Of a stretch of 64,000 bases of DNA, positions 8,752 through 17,512 are shown piece by piece. The position numbers and the translations under genes were made by a program. The notes beneath the pieces are model-generated. The model was given only the letters and a program-made list of their open reading frames with translations, searched no databases and was not told where the DNA came from. How positions within the stretch are numbered: the stretch's first letter is position 1; each line of letters opens with the position of its first letter. The stretch spans positions 3,028,501 to 3,092,500 of the forward strand of contig NZ_CP079203.1 of assembly GCF_019297835.1 (NCBI RefSeq). The letters run 5' to 3'. This DNA is from Sphingomonas sanguinis (lineage in GTDB: Bacteria; Pseudomonadota; Alphaproteobacteria; Sphingomonadales; Sphingomonadaceae).

Positions 8752-8876
8752 ATTCCTCCCCTGCAAGGGGAGGTGGCAGGGCGAAGCCCTGACGTAGGGG
8801 TGTCACGCTCTCGATAGGGGTGACACCCCTCCACCATGCTGCGCATGGTCCCCCTCCCCTTGCAGGGGAGGAATGG
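8752..8876. repeat. Palindromic intergenic repeat, family A, copy 1
   Basis: The outer arms are ATTCCTCCCCTGCAAGGGGA and its mirror at the far end, enclosing GGGGTGTCAC...GTGACACCCC inner arms. It lies between the DUF3429-like gene and the 3' end of a receptor gene and can fold into a long hairpin. Similar copies are at 12903, 17381, 34780, 52834, 55399 and 57938, with a half copy at 22164. Confidence 0.9.
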
Positions 8877-8880
8877 GATG

Positions 8881-10974
8881 TCAGATCTCCACCCGCAACG
8901 ACGCGCGCACCGTCCTCGGCGCGCCGGGATAGATCCACAAACGGCTGTACGAACTCGCCGCATAGCGCGCGTCGAACAAGTTGTCGGCCTCCAGCCGGAA
9001 GCGCAGTCGGTCGGCGACGGGCACCTCGACGGCTGCCTTGGCCTTCACATAGGAGGGCAGGACCAGCGGCGTCGCGTCGAGCGAGCCTGCCCGGTCGCCG
9101 ACATAGGCAATACCGCCACTCAGCTGCCAGTCGTGCCCGGCAACGGGCAGCTGGTGGACGACCAGCACCGTCCCCGAATGGGCGGGCACGCCGAGTACCG
9201 CCGGGGTGGCGAAGCTCTTGTCGTCGTTGCGGGCATGGACCCAGGCGTAATTGGCGATCACCTGCCACCGGCGGGCGAGGCGGAGCGAGGCGTCGGCCTC
9301 GATCCCCCGGCTGTTCATCCGGCCGACCGGCGCGTTGAAGCCGGGATCGACCGGATCGGTGGTCAGGATGTTGCTCTTGGCGATGTCGAACCAGGTCATG
9401 CCCAGGTCCAGCCCGGCCCAGCGCCCCGCGATGCCGACTTCGTAACCGCGCGCTTCCTCGGGCTGGAAACCCTCGCCGGTGCGGCCGGTGCCGGAATTGA
9501 GCAGGAAGGATTCGCCCCAATTGGCATGGACGGAGATGTGGTCGTCCACCGCATAGCGCGCGCCTGCGCGAAACTTGACCGGCTGGTCGACGATCTGCCC
9601 GACGCCGCCGGTGCGGTTGTTGACGATCTTCTGCCGATAGGGATCGACCCGCGCGCCACCGACCAGGGTCAGCCGGTCGGTCACCGCCCACATGTCCTGG
9701 ACGTACAGCGTGCCCGCCCAGCGATTCTCGTCATTGTTGGTGAAGGGCAGAAGCGACGCGGCGTTCCCGCCATAGGTCGATGCCGGATCGTAGAGATCGA
9801 CCGCATAAGGGAAAGCCGCCGACGGATTGCGCCGCATCCACCGCTCGCCATAGGTCATGCGATAGCCCTTGAGGCCAAGGCTCAATTGGTGCCGCCCGAT
9901 CGTTCCCGCCAGCTCCAGCCGCGCGGCGAGATCGTCGATCACGAAGTCGCGCGAGCGGCGCTGACGCCAGACCTGGGTGCCGACGATGCGCGACTGGTCC
10001 GCCGAAAAGCCCTTGAGCGAACCCGTCCGCCAGACGATGCCGCCGTTCAGCGTCCATCCGTCGCCCAGCTGGGCCAGACCGGTCAGCTGGTGCCGCTCGT
10101 TGCGGAAGCGGGTGAGGCCGTTGGACGGCTCGCCGTAATAATTCGAGCGGGGCAGGGCATTGGCATCGTCGCCGACCGCCGGGATACCGCGATCGAAGGG
10201 CGTGTCGAACTGCATGAATTCGGCCAGATAGGTCAGGCGCAGCGAATCGCTGGGCGCCCAGGTGAGCGAGGGCGAGACCACCCGCCGCTTGAGCGACACC
10301 GTGTCGCGCCAGCCATCGCTGTCCTCGGCCGCGACGACGATCCGCGCGGCGAAGGTGTCGGAGAGCGGCCCCGTGGCGTCCGCCTCGACCCGGCGGGTGT
10401 CGAACGAGCCATAGGTGGCGGTCAGCCGGGCATAGGGGGTGAAGCGCGGCATCTTCGATACGATGTTCACCCGTCCGCCCGGATCGACATCGCCGAAAAT
10501 CGCACCCGCCGGACCTTTCAGCACCTCGATCCGCTCGACCGTGGCGGGGTCGCGCGGCGGCACCATGCCACGATTGGCGATGAAGCCGTCGACATAGAAT
10601 TCCGCGCCGCCGTCGGGCGTGCCGAGAAAGCCGCGAATCGCGAAATTATCGAGCACGCCGCCCCGATTGTTCTGCTGGCTGAACCCGCTGACCAGCTCCA
10701 GCGCGTCGTTCAGGCGATAGGTGCCCGCCGCCTGCAACACGTCCTGCTCCAGCGAGCGGCTGGACTGCGACATGCGCGCGGTCGCGGGGTCGGAGGACAG
10801 GGTGCGGTCGACCGAGTGACGGGTGCCCAGGACCACGATGTCCGAGCGATCCTCGGCCTTCTCCTGCCCTTCGCTTTCCTGTGCATTGGCGCATAGCGGC
10901 ATGACGCAGGTGGTCATGGCAAGGGCCAGCGCGGCCAGGCGGGAACGGCGAAGTGAGTGGTCGGTGACGGCCAT
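8881..10974 (-). CDS. TonB-dependent siderophore receptor
   Basis: A 697-residue outer-membrane receptor. A signal peptide covers about residues 1-30 (hydrophobic core, ANA cleavage). It is followed by a TonB-box-like DIVVLG stretch, then the plug domain with RIEVLKGPAGAIFGDVDPGG and VNIVSK (residues about 150-180), then a 22-strand-type barrel. The protein ends ...VRASLRVEI. The family (FhuA/FoxA-like) imports ferric siderophores using TonB energy. It stands alone, divergent from nasT; the intergenic region contains ATGTTGCAACGT, a small palindrome that could be an operator. No siderophore synthesis genes are in the window, so the substrate is unknown. Confidence 0.85.
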   Translation of the reverse strand: MAVTDHSLRRSRLAALALAMTTCVMPLCANAQESEGQEKAEDRSDIVVLGTRHSVDRTLSSDPATARMSQSSRSLEQDVLQAAGTYRLNDALELVSGFSQQNNRGGVLDNFAIRGFLGTPDGGAEFYVDGFIANRGMVPPRDPATVERIEVLKGPAGAIFGDVDPGGRVNIVSKMPRFTPYARLTATYGSFDTRRVEADATGPLSDTFAARIVVAAEDSDGWRDTVSLKRRVVSPSLTWAPSDSLRLTYLAEFMQFDTPFDRGIPAVGDDANALPRSNYYGEPSNGLTRFRNERHQLTGLAQLGDGWTLNGGIVWRTGSLKGFSADQSRIVGTQVWRQRRSRDFVIDDLAARLELAGTIGRHQLSLGLKGYRMTYGERWMRRNPSAAFPYAVDLYDPASTYGGNAASLLPFTNNDENRWAGTLYVQDMWAVTDRLTLVGGARVDPYRQKIVNNRTGGVGQIVDQPVKFRAGARYAVDDHISVHANWGESFLLNSGTGRTGEGFQPEEARGYEVGIAGRWAGLDLGMTWFDIAKSNILTTDPVDPGFNAPVGRMNSRGIEADASLRLARRWQVIANYAWVHARNDDKSFATPAVLGVPAHSGTVLVVHQLPVAGHDWQLSGGIAYVGDRAGSLDATPLVLPSYVKAKAAVEVPVADRLRFRLEADNLFDARYAASSYSRLWIYPGAPRTVRASLRVEI

Positions 10975-11126
10975 GGGTGATCCGGTAATGTGGTATGTTG
11001 CAACGTCTCATAGGGCGGCGATGCTGCAAGGCAACACTTCGGCCCGGCGATCCTGAAAAAAACGTCATGTCGCTCTTCATCGTCCGGGCTGGATGATGTG
11101 CGCCTTTGCCGCTAGTCCATCCGCCC

Positions 11127-11708
11127 GTGAGGATCGCGATCATCGACACCAGCACGACGCGCGCGGCGATCATCGCCGAGGGACTGCGCGAGGCCGGACT
11201 GGACGATCAGGTGCTGATCGACCCCGCCGGGCCGATCGTCCGCCAGATCGAGGCGTGCGCGCCCGAGGTGGTGCTGATCAATCTGGAAAATCCCGGCCGC
11301 GACCTGCTGGAGGATTTCTTCGCCATGTCGCGCGCGCTCGACCGGCCGATCGCGATGTTCGTCGACCAGTCGGACGCCGAAAGCGCGCTGGCGGCGGTCG
11401 ATGCGGGGGTGTCGGCCTATGTCGTCGATGGCCTGGCCAAGCAGCGGATCAAGCCGGTGCTCGATGTCGCGATTCGCCGTTTCCAGGCCTTTTCACGACT
11501 CCAGGCCGAACTGGCCGAGGCCAAGACCGCGCTGGCCGACCGCCAGACGATCGACCGGGCCAAGGCGATCCTGATGCGCCGTCGCGGCATCGACGAGCCC
11601 GCCGCCTATGCGCTGCTGCGCGGCCATGCGATGCAATCCAACCGGCGCATCGCTGAGGTGGCCGAGGCGATTGTGACTAGCGACGCCTTGATGGGAGAGT
11701 TGCCGTGA
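11127..11708 (+). CDS. nasT: NasT-like ANTAR antiterminator
   Basis: About 193 residues. The GTG at 11127 gives the usual NasT start RIAIIDTSTTRA; a TTG at 11106 would add 7 residues. A receiver-like domain (1-120) is followed by a coiled linker and a C-terminal ANTAR RNA-binding domain (DRAKAILMRRRGIDEPAAY, about 140-180). NasT binds two-hairpin leader RNAs and prevents termination; NasS holds it inactive without nitrate. The position usually occupied by phospho-acceptor Asp reads Asn (VVLINLENPG, about residue 52), consistent with control by protein binding rather than phosphorylation. The stop overlaps the nasS start. A matching leader RNA lies downstream at 13091-13243. Confidence 0.88.
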   Translation: MRIAIIDTSTTRAAIIAEGLREAGLDDQVLIDPAGPIVRQIEACAPEVVLINLENPGRDLLEDFFAMSRALDRPIAMFVDQSDAESALAAVDAGVSAYVVDGLAKQRIKPVLDVAIRRFQAFSRLQAELAEAKTALADRQTIDRAKAILMRRRGIDEPAAYALLRGHAMQSNRRIAEVAEAIVTSDALMGELP

Positions 11709-12901
11709 GTCTCGACCGGTTCCGCATCGGCTTCGTGCCGCTGGTCGACGCCGCTTTGCCCATATTGGCGCATGAGCTGGGCTTTGCCGAGGAGCAGGGC
11801 GTGGGCATCGAAATGGTCCGCGACGTCACCTGGGCGGCGGTGCGGGATCGGCTGCTCTATGGGCATACGGACGCCGCGCATATGGTTGCACCGCTCGCCA
11901 TCGCGACCGCGCTGGGCCGCGATCGCCCGGCGGTGCCGATGGCGGTGCCCTTCGTCTTGGGTCTGAACGGCAATGCGATCACCTTCTCGACCGCGCTGGG
12001 CGAGGCCTGCGGGCTGGGCGAAGGGCTGGGCGATCCGATCGCGGTGGGGGCGGCCCTGCGCGCAGTGGCGGCACGACAGCGGTTGCGCTTCGGCGTGGTG
12101 CATCGTCATTCCAGCCACAATTACATGCTGCGCTACTGGCTGGCCGGGGTCGGCATCCGGCCGGATACGGATGTCGATATCGTCGTGACGAGCCCGCCCT
12201 TCGCCGCCGATGCGCTGGCGGCGGGCGAGGTGGACGGTATCTGCGTCGGCGAGCCGTGGAACTCGATCGCGGTCGATCGCGGGGTGGGGCGGATCGCGCT
12301 GGCCACCGCGCAGATCTGGCGGCGCGGTGTCGAAAAGGTGCTGGCGATGCGCGGCGACCAGGCCGAAGAGCGCCGCGACGCGGTGCTGCGGCTGATCCGT
12401 GCGCTCCACGCGGCGGCGGCGCATTTCATCGATCCCGAGACGGTCGAGCAAAGCGCCGAAATCTTGTCGCGCCCCCATTATCTCGACGCGCCAATGGGGG
12501 CGATCCTGCGCGCGATTACCGACCGCATCCGCGTGGTGCCGGGCGGCGAGCCGGTCCATTATCCCGACTTCATGTTCCAGTATCGCGAGGCCGCGAACTT
12601 CCCGTGGCGCAGCCAGGCCGCGTGGCTCTACGCGCAGATGGTGCGGTGGGAGGGGATGCCCTTCTCCGGCGCCGACGCCGCGACCGCGCAAGGCGTGTTC
12701 CGCCCCGACCTGTACCGCGCCGCGCTGGCGGGATCGGGCGCGCCGTTGCCGGGGGCGAGCTCCAAGCTGGAGGGCGCACTGGTCGAGCCGATCGGAGCGG
12801 GCTCTACGCAAGGGCGGCTGATGCTCGGGAGCGATCCGTTCTTCGACGGGCGGGCGTTCGATCCGGATGATATTCCGGGGTATCTGGCGGCACTTCCCTG
12901 A
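11705..12901 (+). CDS. nasS: NasS-like nitrate sensor
   Basis: A 398-residue protein of the NrtA/CmpA periplasmic-binding fold without a signal peptide (starts SLDRFRIGFVPLVDAALPIL), as expected of cytoplasmic NasS, which binds nitrate and releases NasT. LLYGHTDAAHMVAPLAIA (about 55-72) and DGICVGEPWNSIA (about 178-190) are typical ligand-fold motifs. It starts at GTG 11705 overlapping the nasT stop by 4 nt, so the two are translationally coupled. It is followed by a palindromic repeat and the nitrate-operon leader. Confidence 0.85.
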   Translation: MSLDRFRIGFVPLVDAALPILAHELGFAEEQGVGIEMVRDVTWAAVRDRLLYGHTDAAHMVAPLAIATALGRDRPAVPMAVPFVLGLNGNAITFSTALGEACGLGEGLGDPIAVGAALRAVAARQRLRFGVVHRHSSHNYMLRYWLAGVGIRPDTDVDIVVTSPPFAADALAAGEVDGICVGEPWNSIAVDRGVGRIALATAQIWRRGVEKVLAMRGDQAEERRDAVLRLIRALHAAAAHFIDPETVEQSAEILSRPHYLDAPMGAILRAITDRIRVVPGGEPVHYPDFMFQYREAANFPWRSQAAWLYAQMVRWEGMPFSGADAATAQGVFRPDLYRAALAGSGAPLPGASSKLEGALVEPIGAGSTQGRLMLGSDPFFDGRAFDPDDIPGYLAALP

Positions 12902-12902
12902 A

Positions 12903-13023
12903 ATTCCTCCCCTGCAAGGGGAGGTGGCAGGCCGTCAGGCCTGACGGAGGGGTGTAACCCTCTCGATAGCGGGACACCCCTCCGACCCGCTTCGCGCGCC
13001 ACCTCCCCTTGCAGGGGAGGAAC
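12903..13023. repeat. Palindromic intergenic repeat, family A, copy 2
   Basis: Same arms as the copy at 8752 (ATTCCTCCCCTGCAAGGGGA mirrored at the end). It sits between nasS and the leader of the nitrate operon, where it may act as a nasTS terminator. Confidence 0.9.
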
Positions 13024-13090
13024 GGACTTGGTTTTGCTGCAGCCGCGAAAGCCTCTTGCGTGTCGTCCGCGAATCAGGCATTTTTCGAGC

Positions 13091-13243
13091 CGTCCGACAA
13101 TGGCGTCGGATACGAGATAGCAGCGCAGGCCGCTCCAACGACGGGGTAGCGCGCTGGCGGAAGCGGGCGGATGCTCGCGTTTCGCTTGGAGGCAACGAAG
13201 CCGCCAGGATGTGACCCATGGGTCCACGTCCTGGCGGCTTTTT
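13091..13243 (+). promoter_or_regulatory. ANTAR-type (NasT) leader RNA with terminator
   Basis: Hairpin P1: arms 13092-13098 and 13105-13111 enclose the hexaloop AATGGC. Hairpin P2: arms 13188-13193 and 13200-13205 (one A-G mismatch) enclose AACGAA. Both loops have A at position 1 and G at position 4, the signature of ANTAR targets. The 3' arm of P2 is also the start of the terminator 5' arm, so P2 and the terminator are mutually exclusive. CTCCAA (13133-13138) and TTGGAG (13186-13191) can pair around the linker. This predicts nitrate-dependent antitermination of narK-nirBD-nasA-cobA. The 76-nt linker is long; folding was done by eye. Confidence 0.65.
13200..13243 (+). terminator. Intrinsic terminator in nitrate-operon leader
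   Basis: A 10-bp GC-rich stem, GCCGCCAGGA (13200-13209) with TCCTGGCGGC (13229-13238), has further pairing inside and is followed by TTTTT at 13239-13243. It lies 33 bp before narK on the coding strand, so it must be read through for the operon to be expressed. Confidence 0.85.
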
Positions 13244-13275
13244 CTGTTTGGGCCACTGAACCGGGGGACGGCACG

Positions 13276-14520
13276 ATGGCGACGGCATTTTGGGAAAACT
13301 CCGAAAAGACAAAGTCCGATGATGGCGGTTTCTGGTCGAGCGGGCATACGCCGACGCTGATCGCGGCGTTCCTGTATTTCGATCTGGCCTTCATGGTCTG
13401 GGTGCTGCTGGGGCCCCTCGCCCCGCAGATTTCGGCCACACTGGGGCTGACCCCTGCGCAAAAGGGCGTGATGGTCGCGGTGCCGACGCTGGCGGGCGCG
13501 GTGCTGCGTGTCGTCAACGGGTTGCTGGTCGACCGGATCGGGCCGAAGCGGGCGGGGGCGATCAGCCAGTTGATCGTCATCGGCGGCCTCTTTTCCGCCT
13601 GGGTGCTGGGGGTGAACAGCTTTGGCGGGACGCTGGCGCTGGGCGTCATCCTGGGCTTTGCGGGAGCGAGCTTCGCCATCGCGCTGCCACTCGCCAGCCG
13701 CTGGTATCCGCCCGAGCATCAGGGCAAGGCGATGGGCCTGGCGGGAATGGGCAATTCGGGCACGGTGCTCGCCGCCCTGTTCGCCCCCGCCCTGGCCAAG
13801 CTGTTCGGCTGGAACGCCGTTCTCGGCCTAGCCTGCCTGCCGCTGACCCTCGTCTTCTTCGCCTATATGGTCATGGCCAAGGACGCGCCGGGCGCCCCGC
13901 CGCCACGCCGTCTGGTCGAGTATCTGGCGCCCCTGAAGCAGGCCGATGCCTGGTGGCTGATGGGCTTCTACGCCGTCACCTTTGGCGGGTTCGTGGGTCT
14001 GGCTGCCAGCCTGCCCATCTATTTCACCGATCGCTTCGGCCTGACCCCGGTGCAGGCGGGTTATGCCACGGCGGCGTGCGTCTTTGCGGGCTCGCTGGTG
14101 CGACCGATGGGCGGGGCGCTGGCCGATGCGATCGGCGGCGTGAAGGCCCTGCTCGGCGTGTTCGCCGCCGCCGCCGTCACGCTGACCGGCGTAGCGATGG
14201 TCGACGGGTTCGCCGCCTCGCTGGCGTTGTTCGTCCTGTCCATGCTGGCGCTGGGCGTCGGCAACGGCTCGGTGTTCCAGCTGGTGCCGCAGCGTTTCGC
14301 CGCCGAGATCGGCGTGATGACCGGCCTGGTCGGCATGGCGGGCGGGATCGGCGGTTTCTACCTCGCCTCGTCGCTCGGTTTCGCCAAGCAGTGGACGGGC
14401 AGCTTTTCGGGCGGGTTCCTGATCTTCGCCGCGCTAGCCTTGGTCGCGCTGGCGGGTCTGATGCTGGTCAAGAGCCGCTGGCGCCGCAGCTGGGGCGCGG
14501 CCGAGGGCGTGCGGATCTGA
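13276..14520 (+). CDS. narK: NarK/NasA-type nitrate/nitrite MFS transporter
   Basis: 414 residues, about 12 transmembrane helices. ATG 13276 was chosen because earlier in-frame starts fall inside the leader terminator. The nitrate-porter signatures are seen in MGLAGMGNSGTVLAALFAP (TM5 region, about 155-173) and GMAGGIGGFYLASSLG (TM11 region, about 355-370), the two Gly-rich motifs of the nitrate/nitrite porter family. It imports nitrate for the reductases encoded next. First gene of the operon, 28 bp before nirB. Confidence 0.9.
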   Translation: MATAFWENSEKTKSDDGGFWSSGHTPTLIAAFLYFDLAFMVWVLLGPLAPQISATLGLTPAQKGVMVAVPTLAGAVLRVVNGLLVDRIGPKRAGAISQLIVIGGLFSAWVLGVNSFGGTLALGVILGFAGASFAIALPLASRWYPPEHQGKAMGLAGMGNSGTVLAALFAPALAKLFGWNAVLGLACLPLTLVFFAYMVMAKDAPGAPPPRRLVEYLAPLKQADAWWLMGFYAVTFGGFVGLAASLPIYFTDRFGLTPVQAGYATAACVFAGSLVRPMGGALADAIGGVKALLGVFAAAAVTLTGVAMVDGFAASLALFVLSMLALGVGNGSVFQLVPQRFAAEIGVMTGLVGMAGGIGGFYLASSLGFAKQWTGSFSGGFLIFAALALVALAGLMLVKSRWRRSWGAAEGVRI

Positions 14521-14548
14521 TGCTTTTCCTCTTCGACGGATCGAACCG

Positions 14549-17029
14549 ATGAAACACGAAGTTGTCACCCCTGCGAAGGTGGATGCCCGCGAGCACCTTA
14601 TCGTGATCGGCAACGGCATGGCCGGATGCCGCGCGGTCGAGGAATTGCTGGCCCGCGATCCCGCCCGTTACCGCATCACCATCTTCGGTGCCGAACCGCT
14701 GGTGAACTACAACCGGATCATGCTGTCGCCGGTGCTGGCAGGCGAAAAGACGTTCGACGAGATCGTCATCAACGGCCTCGACTGGTATGCTGACAACGGC
14801 ATCACCCTGGTCAGCGGCGATCCTGTCACCGCGATCGACCGCGAGGCGCGGACGGTCACCGCCCAGAGCGGCATGGTACTGGACTATGACCGGCTGCTGA
14901 TCGCGACCGGTTCCGACCCGTTCATCATCCCGGTGCCCGGTCACGACCTGCCCGGCGTCATCAGCTTTCGCGACATGAAGGATGTCGAGCACATGCTCGC
15001 CGCCGCCGAGCTGGGCGGCAGCGCGGTGGTGATCGGCGGCGGCCTGCTCGGGCTGGAGGCGGCGCATGGCCTGTCCCTGCGCGGGATGAAAGTCACCGTC
15101 CTCCACCTGATGCCGACGCTGATGGAACGGCAGCTGGACGAGGCGGCGGGCTGGCTGCTGAAACAGGCGCTGGAGGCGCGCGGCCAGACCGTGTTGTGCG
15201 GCGCCGACACCGCCGAAATCGTCGGCGACGGCAAGGTGGAAGCCATCCGCCTGAAGGACGGGCGCGAGATCGCCGCCGATCTGGTGGTGATGGCGGTCGG
15301 CATCCGCCCCTCGGTTGCGCTAGCCCGCGCCGCCGGGCTGGAAGTCGGGCGCGGGATCAAGGTGGACGACCATATGGTCACCTCCGACCCGCGCATCCTG
15401 GCGGTCGGCGAGTGCGTCGAGCATGACGGACAGGTATACGGCCTGGTCGCGCCGCTCTGGGACATGTGCCGCAGCCTTGCCGATGCGCTGACCGGCAGCC
15501 CGTCCGGCTATCGCCCCACCGCGACCGCAACCAAGCTGAAGGTCGCCGGGCTAGACGTCTTCTCTGCGGGCGATTTCGGCGGCGGCGACGGCGCGGAGGA
15601 CATCGTGCTGCGCGATGCGGCCCGCGGCATCTACAAGCGGGTCGTGGTCAAGGACGACCGCATCGTCGGTGCGGTGCTGTACGGCGACACCGCCGACGGC
15701 AATTGGTATTTCGACCTGCTGAAGAAGGGCGAGAGCGTCGGCGACATTCGTGACGCGCTGATCTTCGGCCAGGCCTTCGCCTCGGGAGGGGGGCAGGCGG
15801 ACCCTAAGGCGGCCGTTGCGGCGCTCTCCGACACGGCGGAGATTTGCGGCTGCAACGGCGTCACCAAGGGGCAGGTCGTGTCGTGCATCGCGAAGGGCGC
15901 GCACAGCCTGGATGCGGTCCGCGCCACCTGCAAGGCATCGGCAAGCTGCGGCTCGTGCACCGGGCTGGTCGAGACGTTGCTGGCGCTCACGCTGGGCGAC
16001 GAGGTCGAGGCGGGGCCGAAGACGATGTGCAAATGCACCAGCTTCGGCCATGACGATGTCCGCCGCGAGATCGTCGCGCAGGACATGCGCTCCATCCCGG
16101 AGGTGATGCAGAAGCTGCACTGGTCGACACCCGATGGCTGCTCTTCCTGTCGCCCGGCGCTCAATTACTATCTGCTGTGCGCCCTGCCCGGCGAATATGT
16201 CGACGACCAGCAGAGCCGCTTCGTCAACGAACGCATGCACGCCAACATTCAGAAGGACGGCACCTATTCGGTGGTGCCGCGCATGTGGGGCGGGATCACC
16301 TCGCCGAAGGAACTGCGCGCGATCGCCGATGTGGTCGAGAAGTTCAACGCGCCGATGGTCAAGGTGACGGGCGGCCAGCGTCTCGACATCTTCGGCATCA
16401 AGAAGGAGGATCTGCCCGCCGTCTGGGCCGATCTGAACGCGGCCGGGATGGTCAGCGGCCATGCCTATGGCAAGTCGCTGCGGACGGTGAAGACCTGTGT
16501 CGGCTCCGAATGGTGCCGCTTCGGCACGCAGGATTCGACCGGGCTGGGCGTCAAGCTGGAGCGGGCGACCTGGGGCTCGTGGATGCCGCACAAGTTCAAG
16601 ATCGCGGTGTCGGGCTGCCCGCGCAATTGTGCCGAGGCGACGATCAAGGACTTCGGCGTGGTGTGCGTCGATAGCGGCTACGAACTCCATGTCGGCGGCA
16701 ATGGCGGGATCAAGGTCCGCGCCACCGACCTGCTCTGCAAGGTCGCGACCGAAGCCGAGGCGATGGAGATGTGCGCCGCCTTCGTCCAGCTCTATCGCGA
16801 AGAGGCGCGCTATCTGGAGCGGACCGCGCCATGGATCGAGCGGGTGGGCCTGGCCTATATCCAGTCGCGGCTCCTGCCCGACGAAGAGGCGCGCGCCGAA
16901 CTCGCCCGCCGCTTCTTCTATTCGCAGAGCTTCTCGCAGGATGATCCCTGGGCCGCGCGCGTCGCGGGCGAGGAACGCGAAATCCATGCGCCGATGGCGC
17001 GCTTCCAACCGGTTGGAGAGATGGCATGA
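14549..17029 (+). CDS. nirB: Assimilatory nitrite reductase, large subunit
   Basis: 826 residues, the normal length for NirB. It reduces nitrite to ammonium with NADH. Domains: FAD/NAD(P) disulphide-reductase fold from residue 15 (LIVIGNGMAGCRAVEEL) with a second dinucleotide motif VVIGGGLLGLEAAHGL (about 160). A BFD-like [2Fe-2S] domain follows, with ICGCNGVTKG (about 433) and SCGSCTG (about 468). The sirohaem/[4Fe-4S] ferredoxin-reductase domain has KTCVGSEWCRFG (about 649) and SGCPRNCAEA (about 688). All expected Cys are present. It overlaps nirD by 4 nt. CobA at the operon end supplies the sirohaem precursor. Confidence 0.96.
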   Translation: MKHEVVTPAKVDAREHLIVIGNGMAGCRAVEELLARDPARYRITIFGAEPLVNYNRIMLSPVLAGEKTFDEIVINGLDWYADNGITLVSGDPVTAIDREARTVTAQSGMVLDYDRLLIATGSDPFIIPVPGHDLPGVISFRDMKDVEHMLAAAELGGSAVVIGGGLLGLEAAHGLSLRGMKVTVLHLMPTLMERQLDEAAGWLLKQALEARGQTVLCGADTAEIVGDGKVEAIRLKDGREIAADLVVMAVGIRPSVALARAAGLEVGRGIKVDDHMVTSDPRILAVGECVEHDGQVYGLVAPLWDMCRSLADALTGSPSGYRPTATATKLKVAGLDVFSAGDFGGGDGAEDIVLRDAARGIYKRVVVKDDRIVGAVLYGDTADGNWYFDLLKKGESVGDIRDALIFGQAFASGGGQADPKAAVAALSDTAEICGCNGVTKGQVVSCIAKGAHSLDAVRATCKASASCGSCTGLVETLLALTLGDEVEAGPKTMCKCTSFGHDDVRREIVAQDMRSIPEVMQKLHWSTPDGCSSCRPALNYYLLCALPGEYVDDQQSRFVNERMHANIQKDGTYSVVPRMWGGITSPKELRAIADVVEKFNAPMVKVTGGQRLDIFGIKKEDLPAVWADLNAAGMVSGHAYGKSLRTVKTCVGSEWCRFGTQDSTGLGVKLERATWGSWMPHKFKIAVSGCPRNCAEATIKDFGVVCVDSGYELHVGGNGGIKVRATDLLCKVATEAEAMEMCAAFVQLYREEARYLERTAPWIERVGLAYIQSRLLPDEEARAELARRFFYSQSFSQDDPWAARVAGEEREIHAPMARFQPVGEMA

Positions 17030-17379
17030 CCTCTGGTTTCTTGGCGGGCGAATGGCTCGATATCGGCTGGGTCAACGAAATTCCGGTGCGCGGCAGCCGT
17101 ACGGTGCAGGTTGAGGGCGGCCACGACATCGCCGTCTTCCGCACCGGCGAGAACAAGGTCTTCGCGCTGCTCGATCGCTGCCCGCACAAACATGGGCGGC
17201 TGAGCCAGGGGATCGTCCATGGCGGCGCGGTGGCGTGCCCGCTGCACAATTGGCGGATCAGCCTGTCGACCGGCGAGGCGCTGGGCGAGGACAAGGGCTG
17301 TACGCCCGTCGTGCCGGTGAAGATCAGCGGCGGCCGCGTCCTGATCTGCCGCGCCAGCACCCTCAAGGCAGCGGCGTGA
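17026..17379 (+). CDS. nirD: Nitrite reductase small subunit (Rieske-type)
   Basis: 117 residues, ATG overlapping the nirB stop. The Rieske-like fold includes CPHKHGRLSQG (about 45) and CPLHNWRISLSTGE (about 68), i.e. C-x-H...C-x2-H spacing that retains ligand-like residues; many NirD proteins lack a cluster, so whether this one binds [2Fe-2S] is uncertain. It partners NirB. A family A palindrome follows directly. Confidence 0.93.
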   Translation: MTSGFLAGEWLDIGWVNEIPVRGSRTVQVEGGHDIAVFRTGENKVFALLDRCPHKHGRLSQGIVHGGAVACPLHNWRISLSTGEALGEDKGCTPVVPVKISGGRVLICRASTLKAAA

Positions 17380-17380
17380 T

Positions 17381-17510
17381 GATCCTCCCCGGCACGGGGA
17401 GGGGGACCGCGGCCGAAGGCCGTGGTGGAGGGGGATCGCCGCGAGCGACCCGCCTGCGGAAGCCCCCCTCCACCAGCTTCGCTGGTCCCCCTCCCCGTAC
17501 CGGGGAGGAT
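17381..17510. repeat. Palindromic repeat, family A, copy 3, inside the nitrate operon
   Basis: The arms GATCCTCCCCGGCACGGGGA (17381) and CCCCGTACCGGGGAGGAT (ending 17510) are inverted. The right arm ends 2 nt before the nasA ATG at 17513, so its GGGGAGGA is the only plausible Shine-Dalgarno. Folding of the repeat would occlude that site. Confidence 0.9.
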
Positions 17511-17512
17511 CT

